A stretch of 64,000 bases of DNA from Rhodanobacter sp. OK091 (lineage in GTDB: Bacteria; Pseudomonadota; Gammaproteobacteria; Xanthomonadales; Rhodanobacteraceae): NCBI RefSeq assembly GCF_900142825.1, contig NZ_FRCH01000005.1:109533-173532 (forward strand), in the 5' to 3' direction. Both the position numbers and the translations under genes were made by a program. Below, one piece after another: positions 44,975 through 53,650 of the stretch (position 1 is the stretch's first letter; each line of letters starts with the position of its first letter). The notes beneath the pieces were generated by a model that had not been told where the DNA came from, ran no database searches, and was given only the letters and a program-made list of their open reading frames with translations.

Positions 44975-45247
44975 TTGATTGCCAACGGGGTGTTCGCGCA
45001 AAACCTCGCCATCCGTCGTGGCTGCGACGTGGGCATGCCGGTAGTGCGTGTCGGCGACCGTTGGCAGGTGGGCTATGAAATCCACGCACCCAACTTTTCC
45101 GCCGAACGGCTTACCGTCACCAAGTTCACCGTAGACGATGCACGCGACACGATCATCGAGCTTTCGCCTGATGGACCATGCCGCCATGGTTGGCATCGTC
45201 GCCTCTTGAAGGGAAAATGGATCGAAAGTTTATTTGTCGTACTATAG
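44975..45247 (+). pseudogene. Orphan coding fragment, unknown
   Basis: A 90-codon frame that opens only with TTG and has no ribosome binding site. Its first 65 residues look like real protein: GCDVGMPVVRVGDRWQVGYEIHAPNFSAERL and TVTKFTVDDARDTIIELSPDG, with high-GC third positions unlike the surrounding AT-richer DNA. The last 25 residues do not. I read it as the leftover 3' portion of a lost gene; no family is recognised. The rest of 44714-45392 holds only the operator at 45234. Confidence 0.35.
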
Positions 45248-45249
45248 TA
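45234..45249. promoter_or_regulatory. Putative GntR operator upstream of the GH36 operon
   Basis: TTGTCGTACTA at 45234-45244 (TTGT-NNN-ACNA pattern) overlapping the palindrome TACTATAGTA (45240-45249). The preceding GTTTATTTGTC equals the dgoR start-codon site. It lies about 150 bases before the GH36 ATG. Confidence 0.55.
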
Positions 45250-45392
45250 TATCCTCTACTTGACTTGCATCACGCATCCTTGTCAAGAGTAGTTGGAGAT
45301 GTGGGCGTGGCCGCCGCTGAGCATGCTCGGTCGCAACGGTCGCAAAGTGACCGGTGGCAGTTCGGCAAACGACAAAAGGGGTTCCTCGCTTG

Positions 45393-47633
45393 ATGAAATT
45401 TTCAAGAACATGCGCCCGCCGTTATATGGCGATCCTTGGCGCGATGATGTTGATGGCATGTGGCGCGATGGTCGATGCACGAGCTGCGGCCAGCGACGGC
45501 GCAGCACACATCAATGTATCGGGCCATGTCTTCCGGCTGGATGCGGCCAAGGTGACCTACGCGCTTGGGGTCAACGAAAAAGGACAGCTTCAGTCGATCT
45601 ATTGGGGACCGCGACTGGCACCGAGCGACCCTTTGCCGGCCCCCGTCGCGCCTCCCGGCCGCGACGCCATCGACGGCGTAGTCAATGTGATCCCACAGGA
45701 ATATGCCGGTTGGGGCGAAGGCCTCTACTACGAGCCGGATCTCAAGGTGACGTTTCCAGACGGCAATCGCGACCTGGTCCTGCGCTACGTGTCGAACAGC
45801 GTGCATGACAACGTGCTGTCCGTCGTCTTGAAGGACATCGAGCGCCCGATCGTCGTCACCTTGCAGTACGAGATCGACCCAGGCACGGGCATCCTGCGGC
45901 GCAACGCGGTCATCGAGAACCGGGCGGCGACGCCGGTTATCGTTGAACAGGCGAGCGCGGGTACGTGGATCTTGCCGCGCAGCCGCGATTACACGCTGCG
46001 GTACCTTGCAGGCCGCTGGGCGGGCGAGAACGACATCTACGAGCGCCCGGTGCAGCCGGGCAAGACCGTGCTCGAAAGCCGCCGCGGCAGTACCGGCATG
46101 CAGAACGAGCCATGGTTCGCCATCCGCCGTAACGACGCAAACGAAACACATGGACAGGTCTGGTTTGGCGCCTTGGCTTGGAGCGGCTCCTGGCAGATGA
46201 CGATCGAGCAGGACCAGGCCGAGCAGGTACGCGTCACAGGCGGCTTCAATCCGTTTGATTTCGGCTACAAGCTGGCGCCCGGTGCAAGTCTGCAGACACC
46301 CAGCTTCTATGCGGGCGTCACCAACGGCGGCATGGGCGAGGCTTCGCGACTGATGCACCGGCTGGAGCTCACTCGCATCCTGCCGCAGGCGCCACACCCG
46401 CGTGCGCGGCCCGTGCTCTACAACTCCTGGGAGGCGACGGGCTTCGACGTCAACGAAGCCGGGCAGACCGCGCTCGCGGAGAAGGCGGCAAGCATCGGCG
46501 TCGAACGTTTTGTGATGGATGACGGCTGGTTCGGCGCGCGCAACAACGACAAGGCCGGGCTGGGCGATTGGACCGTCAATCCACAGAAATTCCCGCACAG
46601 GCTGAAGCCTTTGATCGATCGCGTCCACGCGCTGGGCATGGACTTCGGCATCTGGGTCGAACCGGAGATGGTCAACCCGGACAGCGACCTGTACCGCGCG
46701 CATCCAGACTGGGTGCTCAACATGACCGGCCGCCCGCGCAGCCTGGGCCGCAACCAAATGGTGCTCAACCTCGCCCGGCCAGACGTCCGCGCCTACGTGT
46801 TCCATGCGCTGGACACATTGCTGAGCGAAAACCAGATCGCCTTCCTCAAGTGGGACTACAACCGCAGCTGGTCCGAACCAGGTTGGCCACAGCTGTCGCC
46901 CGACCAGCAGAAGAATGTCTACGTCGACTTCGTGCGCAATGTCTACGGCATTCTCGAAGAACTACGCCACAAGCATCCGAACGTGGAGATTGAATCGTGC
47001 TCCAGCGGCGGCGGTCGCGTGGACCTTGGCATCATGCATCTCACCGACGAAGTCTGGCCTTCCGACAACACGGATGCGTTCGACCGTCTGCGCATCCAGG
47101 ACGGCTTTACCCAGGCGCATACGCCGGGGGTGATGATGGCCTGGGTTACCGACTCGCCCTCCTCCATGGATGGGCGCAGCATGTCGCTGGAATACCGTTT
47201 CCTGTCCGCCATGCAGGGCTCGCTCGGTATCGGCGCGAACCTGACGAAATGGACCGCGCAGGACGTGGCCACCGCACAACGCCTGGTCGCCGACTACAAG
47301 GTGATCCGCGAGACCGTGCAGCATGGCGACCTGTATCGCCTGGTTTCGCCCGATAACGGCAGCGAGCACTCGGCTACCGAGAGCGTATCGCCCGACAAGG
47401 CCCATGCCGTGCTGTTCGCATTCCTGCATTCCAGCGCCGAAGGCTATCCGTACCCCACGGTGCGGCTCCAGGGGCTCGATCCGAATGTGCGCTACCGCAT
47501 GCGCGTACTCCAGGGAGCGTTGGCCGAGCGTACGCCGACCGTGGCGAGCGGCGCCTACTGGATGAACGCAGGTATCGACGTCGTGATGCGTGGCGATTTT
47601 CAAGGTGCCGCCATCGCCTTCGACCGCGAGTAG
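45393..47633 (+). CDS. GH36 alpha-galactosidase, exported
   Basis: 746-residue retaining alpha-galactosidase releasing D-galactose from alpha-galactosides such as raffinose, melibiose or galactomannan pieces. Layout: N-terminal beta-supersandwich (about 35-325), catalytic barrel (about 330-650) and C-terminal beta-domain. The nucleophile is Asp488 in FLKWDYNRS and the acid/base Asp558 in PSDNTDAFDR, near the positions (478 and 548) in Geobacillus AgaA; RFVMDDGWFGAR is also diagnostic. The signal sequence contains a lipobox LMAC (Cys23), so it is probably a lipoprotein. It is the first gene of an operon with the epimerase (three-base gap) and an SDR. Confidence 0.93.
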   Translation: MKFSRTCARRYMAILGAMMLMACGAMVDARAAASDGAAHINVSGHVFRLDAAKVTYALGVNEKGQLQSIYWGPRLAPSDPLPAPVAPPGRDAIDGVVNVIPQEYAGWGEGLYYEPDLKVTFPDGNRDLVLRYVSNSVHDNVLSVVLKDIERPIVVTLQYEIDPGTGILRRNAVIENRAATPVIVEQASAGTWILPRSRDYTLRYLAGRWAGENDIYERPVQPGKTVLESRRGSTGMQNEPWFAIRRNDANETHGQVWFGALAWSGSWQMTIEQDQAEQVRVTGGFNPFDFGYKLAPGASLQTPSFYAGVTNGGMGEASRLMHRLELTRILPQAPHPRARPVLYNSWEATGFDVNEAGQTALAEKAASIGVERFVMDDGWFGARNNDKAGLGDWTVNPQKFPHRLKPLIDRVHALGMDFGIWVEPEMVNPDSDLYRAHPDWVLNMTGRPRSLGRNQMVLNLARPDVRAYVFHALDTLLSENQIAFLKWDYNRSWSEPGWPQLSPDQQKNVYVDFVRNVYGILEELRHKHPNVEIESCSSGGGRVDLGIMHLTDEVWPSDNTDAFDRLRIQDGFTQAHTPGVMMAWVTDSPSSMDGRSMSLEYRFLSAMQGSLGIGANLTKWTAQDVATAQRLVADYKVIRETVQHGDLYRLVSPDNGSEHSATESVSPDKAHAVLFAFLHSSAEGYPYPTVRLQGLDPNVRYRMRVLQGALAERTPTVASGAYWMNAGIDVVMRGDFQGAAIAFDRE

Positions 47634-47636
47634 CGG

Positions 47637-48605
47637 ATGCGCCGGCCGATGATCGAGGAAGAGGGTTGCTGGATCGAGAACACGCATTTGCGCGTGCAGG
47701 TGCTACCAATGCAGGGGGGCGGCTTAGGCCGCTTCGACTGGCTTGGACGAGACGTCGCCCTCCCCTTGCTGCGCCCGTACATACCGTCGCCTGCGGATGG
47801 CCGCGGGGTCTTCGATCCCAACCGCCTGGCCTGTTATCCCCTCGTGCCATGGAGCAATCGCATTTCGTGCGGAGGATTCGACTTTGCCGGCACCTCGGTG
47901 GCCTTGTCGCCCAACTGTCCCGGCGAGCCCTATCCCATCCACGGTAGCGGCTGGCGCCGCTCGTGGACAACGCAGTCGCATACCGCCGATGAAGTTCAGC
48001 TGGTGCTGGACGAGCAAGTGCCGGATGCCTACACCTACCGAGCCATGCTCACTTACGCACTGCGTGAGGACTCGCTGGAGATCGAACTGTGCGTGACCAA
48101 TACGGGCGACGCGGCGCTGCCGTTCGGGCTTGGCTTGCATCCGTTCATCGCACTGCACGACGGCGTTACCTTGCACGCGCCCGCCGCCCGCGTATGGCAG
48201 AACGACGGCCTCTCGCCACTGCCATTGGAGAACGTATCAGTGCCCTCCGACTGGGACTTTCGGCAGCCGAAGGCATTGCCGGGCGAAGTGCTGAATCACT
48301 GCTTCCTGCCCTGGTCGGGCAAAGCCACAGTGCATTGGCCCCGGCAAAGACTGCGCTTGCACGTATTGGCGGATGTCGACGCCTTCCTGCTCTACACGCC
48401 GGACGAGGCGGATTTCTTCTGTTTCGAACCAGTCGACCATCCGATCGACGCCGTGCACTTGCCCGGCGGGCCACTGGCGCACGGCATGACGGCTCTGGCG
48501 CCAGGCGAGCGCCTGTGCCGGCATTTTTGCTTCCGCGTGGAGGACGATGATGCAGCTCCCGCCATGCCATCGGGCGCCGCAGCTTTCGGGAGGAGAACCA
48601 CGTGA
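47637..48605 (+). CDS. Aldose 1-epimerase (galactose mutarotase-like)
   Basis: 322-residue GalM-superfamily epimerase without signal peptide, interconverting alpha and beta sugar anomers in the cytoplasm. Typical elements: LVPWSNRIS (substrate-binding Asn-Arg), PIHGSGWRRSW (His), the catalytic His in FGLGLHPFI and a late Glu in FCFEPVDHPIDAVH. In context it would convert the alpha-galactose freed by the GH36 enzyme into the anomer used by the dehydrogenase. It starts three bases after the GH36 gene, and its stop overlaps the GTG of the SDR gene. Confidence 0.92.
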   Translation: MRRPMIEEEGCWIENTHLRVQVLPMQGGGLGRFDWLGRDVALPLLRPYIPSPADGRGVFDPNRLACYPLVPWSNRISCGGFDFAGTSVALSPNCPGEPYPIHGSGWRRSWTTQSHTADEVQLVLDEQVPDAYTYRAMLTYALREDSLEIELCVTNTGDAALPFGLGLHPFIALHDGVTLHAPAARVWQNDGLSPLPLENVSVPSDWDFRQPKALPGEVLNHCFLPWSGKATVHWPRQRLRLHVLADVDAFLLYTPDEADFFCFEPVDHPIDAVHLPGGPLAHGMTALAPGERLCRHFCFRVEDDDAAPAMPSGAAAFGRRTT

Positions 48606-49378
48606 ACCCACGCCTTGAGAACAGAGCCGCCTTGATCACGGGCGCCGCCAGCGGCATCGGCAGCGCCATCGCCAAGCTTTTCGCGCGCGAAGGTGCATCG
48701 CTGGCGCTGCTGGACGTGGACGCTGCCGCGGCCGAAGCGCTGGCGCGTCAGCTCGTAGACTCGGGCCACCCCGCCATCGCCGTGCAAGCAGACGTGTCGG
48801 ATGCCGACGAGGTGCGGCACGCCGTGGCGCGGTCCCGGGAAGCGCTCGGTCGCATCGACATCCTGATCAACGGCGCCGGCGTCAACGTCTTTCGCGATCC
48901 GCTGACGTTGAGCGAAGCGGACTGGCAGTGCAACCTCGGCGTCAACCTGCAAGGTGCCTGGCACTGTGCCCGTGCGGTGCTGCCATCGATGCTCGAAGCA
49001 GGCTACGGGCATATCGTGAACATTGCATCCGTGCATGGGCACAAGATCATTCCGGGCAGTTTCCCCTACCCGGTCGCCAAACACGGCCTCATCGGACTCA
49101 CTCGCGCGCTGGGGCTGGAATACGCTGACCGCGGCATTCGCGTGAACTCGATTTCGCCGGGACTGATCCTGACGCCGGCGACCGAACGCTATTTCCAGTC
49201 ATGCCCGGACCCCGAAGCCGAGCGCCGCAGGCAGACTGACCTTCTGCCCTGCAAACGCATCGGCGAGCCCGAAGAGGTCGCGTATGCCGCGCTATTCCTG
49301 GCCAGCGACGAGGCGCGCTTTATCAACGCGACGGACTTGCTGATCGACGGCGGCCGCAGCCAGCTCTATCACGCTTGA
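48602..49378 (+). CDS. Short-chain dehydrogenase/reductase (sugar-type)
   Basis: 258-residue classical SDR with cofactor loop TGAASGIG (13-20), Asp38 after the second strand (NAD preference), NGAG at 90-93 and catalytic Ser143, Tyr156 and Lys160 (YPVAK). The GTG start overlaps the epimerase stop (GTGA), so it is translationally coupled in the GH36 operon. A role as a second galactose or related-sugar dehydrogenase is inferred from this position; sequence alone does not fix the substrate. It is convergent with the MFS gene, 26 bases away. Confidence 0.88.
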   Translation: MNPRLENRAALITGAASGIGSAIAKLFAREGASLALLDVDAAAAEALARQLVDSGHPAIAVQADVSDADEVRHAVARSREALGRIDILINGAGVNVFRDPLTLSEADWQCNLGVNLQGAWHCARAVLPSMLEAGYGHIVNIASVHGHKIIPGSFPYPVAKHGLIGLTRALGLEYADRGIRVNSISPGLILTPATERYFQSCPDPEAERRRQTDLLPCKRIGEPEEVAYAALFLASDEARFINATDLLIDGGRSQLYHA

Positions 49379-49404
49379 CGTTCGGGTTGATCGTAGACAG
49401 GCTC

Positions 49405-50844
49405 TCAGCGCCCATCGGTGCGGCGTTCGAGCCGAGCTTCCAGCACCTCGAGCGGTACGCCGGCAGTCTCCGGAACACGTCGCAGCACGAACAGGAAGCC
49501 GGCACCGCAGATCAGGCCGTACAACCAGAAACTGCCTGCCGGCCCAAGATGCGCGTTGAGCCACGGGAACGTATAGGTGAGTACGAAGCACGCGGTCCAG
49601 AGACAAAACACACTCATGGCGATCGCTTGTGCGCGGATTCGGTCGGGGAAGATTTCAGACAGCAGCACCCAGGTGACCGGCGCCAACGTCGTGGCGTAGA
49701 TCGCGATAGCCGCGAGCACGAGCAGCAACACCGGCAGGCCGAGCAAGTGCAGCGCATAAGCGCCACCGATCAGCAGATAGACAGCAAACAGACCACCAGC
49801 GCCGATCAGCATGAGCTTGCGCCGCCCCCAGCGATCCACCAGCACCAGTGCCAGCAGCGTGAACAACAGATTGACTGAGCCGGTGGCGACAATCGACCTG
49901 AGCCCTTCATTGATGTCGAATCCCGCCGACGCGAAGATGTCCTGCGCATAGTTGAAGATAACGTTTATCCCGCACCATTGTTGGAACACCGCTAGCGTCA
50001 CGCCGATCACGGCTACCGGGCGTACGCGCCGGTCGAGCAGATCACGCCAGGTCACGCCAGCGCCAGAGGTGGAGTCCTGCACCGTGCGGATGGCTGCCAG
50101 CGAAGCGCGCGCATAGGCGTCGCCGCCGATCTTCGCCAGCACCCGCTCCGCTGCATCGTGGCGGCCTCGCCGGCTCAACCATCGTGGCGACTCAGGTATG
50201 ACCATCGCCAGCACGAAGAACAGCACTGCCGGCACGCCGCCGCTCAAGAACATCCAGCGCCACCCGTATTGCACGTTCCACGATTGCAGCAGCACGTGCG
50301 CATCAAGCCCCGGCGGCACCGGCCGGGCGATGCACAGGTTCACCAACTGCGCCAGCAGCACGCCGACGACGATGGTGAACTGGTTGATCGCGACGAAGCG
50401 TCCCCGATGTGCTGCAGGGCTGACTTCGGCGATGTACAGCGGCGAGATGCTGGACGCCAGGCCGATACCGAGTCCGCCGATGATGCGGAAAGCCGCAAAG
50501 CTGCCGGCACCGTCCGCCCATGCAGTGCCCAGCGCGCAGATCAAGAACACTGCCGCCGAGACGATGAGCACTGCGCGCCGGCCGAAACGGTCGGCAAGCT
50601 TGCCCGCCATAGCAGCTCCAGCGATGCAACCAACCAGGGCTGCGCTCATCAGCCAGCCGGACATCGCCGGGTCGTGGATGCCGAAATAGGTTTCGTAGAA
50701 AATCTTGGCGCCGCCAATGACGACCCAGTCGTAGCCGAAAAGCAGACCACCGAGCGCTGCGACCAGGCAAATCAGCCATATATAGAGGCCGCTATCGGCA
50801 TTCACGGCATTGGCGTCGTCAGGCGCGCCATTCGCGATCTGCAC
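49405..50844 (-). CDS. MFS sugar porter (XylE/GLUT-like)
   Basis: 479-residue twelve-helix sugar transporter of the inner membrane. Motifs: LLFGYDWVVIGGA in helix 1, DRFGRRAVLI in loop 2-3, SPAAHRGRFVAINQ, PESPRWLSRRGRHDAA after helix 6, QQWCGINVIFNYAQDI in helix 7, VDRWGRRKLMLIG and PETAGVPLEVLEARL at the end. It resembles XylE-type symporters more than the GalP-like one at 26854, so the substrate may differ. The GTG at 50844 is preferred because AGAGG lies eight bases before it. A TTGTCGTACAA site lies about 90 bases upstream. Confidence 0.88.
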   Translation of the reverse strand: MQIANGAPDDANAVNADSGLYIWLICLVAALGGLLFGYDWVVIGGAKIFYETYFGIHDPAMSGWLMSAALVGCIAGAAMAGKLADRFGRRAVLIVSAAVFLICALGTAWADGAGSFAAFRIIGGLGIGLASSISPLYIAEVSPAAHRGRFVAINQFTIVVGVLLAQLVNLCIARPVPPGLDAHVLLQSWNVQYGWRWMFLSGGVPAVLFFVLAMVIPESPRWLSRRGRHDAAERVLAKIGGDAYARASLAAIRTVQDSTSGAGVTWRDLLDRRVRPVAVIGVTLAVFQQWCGINVIFNYAQDIFASAGFDINEGLRSIVATGSVNLLFTLLALVLVDRWGRRKLMLIGAGGLFAVYLLIGGAYALHLLGLPVLLLVLAAIAIYATTLAPVTWVLLSEIFPDRIRAQAIAMSVFCLWTACFVLTYTFPWLNAHLGPAGSFWLYGLICGAGFLFVLRRVPETAGVPLEVLEARLERRTDGR

Positions 50845-50936
50845 AGGCAATTCCTCTGGATATTGTCAGTCTCGATTCGTCGCATGAACTATGCGGCGAT
50901 AGCGTCTTCACGCCTGCCCCGAGTCCTGGACCATAT

Positions 50937-50947
50937 TTGTCGTACAA
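50937..50947. promoter_or_regulatory. Putative GntR operator upstream of the MFS porter
   Basis: TTGTCGTACAA, an exact TTGT-NNN-ACAA site in an AT-rich stretch (CCATATTTGTC...), 93 bases before the porter start on the minus strand. The centre CGTAC is identical to the site at 45234. Confidence 0.6.
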
Positions 50948-51348
50948 TTGTGCAGGAAGCGATAGTTGCACGCAACCGGAGCTGCCGCAGCGAAAACCGA
51001 TCAGCTATCCATGCTCTTCAGCACTCAAATCACAAACTGGACCCGCCGCGATGGCGTACGGGTAATTCCCCTTTTAAAATTGCCGAAAAATCCGAGTAGA
51101 GTGGAATTAACTAAGGAGCCTGGGCGCGAGAAAATAACGCGCACGAATATGGTCGCAAATGGATCAGAACCGAACCTCCTGCGCTATTTTCCGAGACACT
51201 TTGGCATCGAACGATGCCACGCTGCTGCTCAGCCTCGGTCGCCATCGAGGAGCGCAGCGAGCACGATGTGCCACGGCTGCGCGAATAAACCTGGTGGCCT
51301 GATGAAGCCCGCGTCATTGCCGACGAGGCGCCTGCCAAGCAACTATTT

Positions 51349-51359
51349 TGTATTATAAT
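51349..51359. promoter_or_regulatory. Putative GntR operator upstream of the second regulator
   Basis: TTGTATTATAA, a weaker match to TTGT-NNN-ACAA with one change in the right arm, 71 bases before the ATG of the GntR gene. It suggests autoregulation. The gap 50851-51429 holds no supported gene besides the two operator sites. Confidence 0.45.
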
Positions 51360-51429
51360 TTCACTTGGTCAAGCCGAGGATGATTCTCGACTTTGGTTGT
51401 CGGTGAATCCATTTCGAGAGTGCCATGCC

Positions 51430-52149
51430 ATGGTGGTGAAACCCATTACCGTGTACAACCTGCACAAACAGGTAGTCCATGAACTCGGGCGGCTGATCGT
51501 CGGCGGCGAACTCAAGCCCGGTGAAAACCTGCCGCGCGAAGAATTGCTCGCCGAGCAGATGAGCGTGAGTCGCAGCGCACTGCGCGAGGCGATCAAGGTG
51601 CTCTCCGCGAAGGGGTTGATCGAGTCGCGGCAGAAGACCGGTACCCGCGTGCGCGACGCGATCTACTGGAATCAGCTCGATGCCGATGTGCTGGGTTGGC
51701 GCTGTGCCTTGATGCCGACCGAGAGTTTCGTCGAAAAGTTGGTGGAGATGCGCGAGATCATCGAGCCGGCCGCTGCCGCCGCTGCCGCACGTCGGCGCAC
51801 GTCGGCGCAGCTGGCCGCCCTGAAGGAGGCGTATGAGGCCATGGCCGCCGCAACCGACCTCGATGCCTGGGCCGTGGCCGACCTGAGCTTTCACGAACAT
51901 CTGCTGCGGGCCGCCAACAACGAACTGATGTCTTCGCTGTTCTCGGTGATCGAAACGGCGCTGGGGACGTATTTTCGCCTGTCCGCGCGCAATGCCTCCA
52001 ACTTCAACGTTGCCCTGCCGCAGCACCTGAAAGTCTACGAGGCGGTTCAGCGCAAGCAGCCGGAAGTGGCGCGGCAAGCGATGGTCAATTTGGTCCACGA
52101 TTCGCGCAAGAACATCCGCCGTCGCGCTGGCAAACCGGCGCGTTCGTAA
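51430..52149 (+). CDS. GntR/FadR-family regulator, paralogue of DgoR
   Basis: 239-residue transcription factor with the same layout as DgoR at 32778: wHTH (about 10-75: LHKQVVHELGRLIVGGELKPGE, VSRSALREAIKVLSAKGLIESRQKTGTRV) and FCD effector domain (about 85-220; DLSFHEHLLRAANN and PQHLKVYEAVQRKQP with metal-type His residues). The two proteins align almost end to end, including TALREAM/SALREAI and SLFSVIETALGT, but this one lacks the 30-residue basic N-terminal extension. It probably controls the surrounding galactoside genes and may share sites with DgoR. The ATG at 51430 is preferred over an upstream TTG. Confidence 0.9.
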   Translation: MVVKPITVYNLHKQVVHELGRLIVGGELKPGENLPREELLAEQMSVSRSALREAIKVLSAKGLIESRQKTGTRVRDAIYWNQLDADVLGWRCALMPTESFVEKLVEMREIIEPAAAAAAARRRTSAQLAALKEAYEAMAAATDLDAWAVADLSFHEHLLRAANNELMSSLFSVIETALGTYFRLSARNASNFNVALPQHLKVYEAVQRKQPEVARQAMVNLVHDSRKNIRRRAGKPARS

Positions 52150-52385
52150 CTGCGTTCGATCGGCTCGATCGTGTAACGAATCGAACACGCGGAAACGAAC
52201 CGATCCGCAGCGTCGCCTGCGGCGGCGGAATCGGCTGGCCGCGTCAGCCTCACTCGAAGCCGGCCACGGCTGGTCCACCGCCGACTTCGGGCACGATGCA
52301 TACACCGAGGATCGCGTTCCCTATCTCCAGCACGGACAACTGCTACCTCGTGTTGCCCGCGCTGGCGGGAACGGCCCTCCGCGCC

Positions 52386-53591
52386 TCAGCGGCGGCCGAT
52401 GCGATACATCGCGGTGGCATGCGCCGCCAGCTCGATCTTGATCGAACCGTCGCCCTTGCTCTGGGCGTGCGCCCAGAGATCCCGCACGTTGTAGCTCTGG
52501 CCGGCCTTCAGGCCCAGCTCGCTGGCGGTAACGGTGACGTCATGCGCCGCATCGGTTTCATTGAACACGGCCACGGCGCGGCTGCCGTCCTTGAGCGGTT
52601 TGACGATGACATGGATGCCGCCTGTGTCGCGTATCTGATGGCCCTGGACGCCGAGTGGGTCCTGATCCACGGCAATGACTTCCTTGTTGAGCAGTATCTG
52701 CAATGCATCGGGCTTGATCGTACGCAAGTCCGTACCGATCAGCAGCGGCGCCGCCATGATCGACCACAGGCTGAAATGGCTGCGGTATTCGAGGTCGTTC
52801 ATGCCGCCATTGCCCACCTCGAGCATGTCCGGATCGTTCCAGTGGCCGAGGCTTGCGTAGCTATCGAGCACCACGTTCTCCTTGAAGATCTTCAGCATCG
52901 AGGCGTAGTTGTCGCTGATATCACCGGTGGTACGCCACGAGCCGGCGTCGACCGGCGGCTTGCCGGCCCACAGCCATGGCTTGTTTTCGCCCCATTCGCA
53001 CATGCTGAAGAAAATCGTCCGGCCGCTGTTGCGCAGTGCCTCGGCCATGGCCGTATAGCGCTTGTGAGCGTCGACTTTCTGGTTGTTGCAGTTGTCGTAT
53101 TTGAGATAGTCCACGTCCCAGGAAGCGAAAGTCGCAGCATCGTCCTTCTCGTGACCGAGACCACCAGGAAAGCCGCGGTTTTCCTTCAATGGCTCACACG
53201 TGGAAACGCCGGCGCTCGAATACAGGCCAAACCTCAGGCCATGCTGATGGATATATTCGGCCAGCGCCTTGATGCCGCCCGGGAAACGCTTGGGATTGGG
53301 TTGCAGATGGCCGTCCTTGTCGCGCTGCCAGTTTGCCCAGCAGTCGTCGATATTGACGTAGCGGTAGCCCGCATCGCGCAAACCAAGGCTGATGAACTTG
53401 TCGGCGATGCCACGAATCATCGCCTCATCGAACTCATCGCGGCAGTGAGTGGAATTCCAGTTGTTGAAACCCATCTGCGGCAGCGCCGGCGTCGCCGCGC
53501 CCGCGCGCACTGGCGTGACGGTCGCCGCAATGGCGGCAGCGAACACGAATGAAACTGCCGCACGCAACAAGCTCGGAATGGAATCTTTCAT
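52386..53591 (-). CDS. GH27 alpha-galactosidase, exported
   Basis: 401-residue retaining alpha-galactosidase of family GH27, predicted periplasmic from its signal peptide (cleavage near VRAGAA, residue 30). The catalytic domain has MGFNNWNSTHC, IDDCW (81-85), the nucleophile Asp166 in LKYDNCNN and the acid/base Asp224 in WRTTGDIS; GHWNDPDML also fits. A C-terminal beta-sandwich (about 310-401) follows. The start is the Met with GGGGAA upstream; a Met 21 codons earlier overlaps the GH35 stop. Last gene of the operon receptor-GH35-GH27. Confidence 0.94.
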   Translation of the reverse strand: MKDSIPSLLRAAVSFVFAAAIAATVTPVRAGAATPALPQMGFNNWNSTHCRDEFDEAMIRGIADKFISLGLRDAGYRYVNIDDCWANWQRDKDGHLQPNPKRFPGGIKALAEYIHQHGLRFGLYSSAGVSTCEPLKENRGFPGGLGHEKDDAATFASWDVDYLKYDNCNNQKVDAHKRYTAMAEALRNSGRTIFFSMCEWGENKPWLWAGKPPVDAGSWRTTGDISDNYASMLKIFKENVVLDSYASLGHWNDPDMLEVGNGGMNDLEYRSHFSLWSIMAAPLLIGTDLRTIKPDALQILLNKEVIAVDQDPLGVQGHQIRDTGGIHVIVKPLKDGSRAVAVFNETDAAHDVTVTASELGLKAGQSYNVRDLWAHAQSKGDGSIKIELAAHATAMYRIGRR

Positions 53592-53650
53592 CGGTGTTCC
53601 CCGTAGTTGTTTGAACGAAATCGGATACAGCGATCGCACCATGTCATGCG

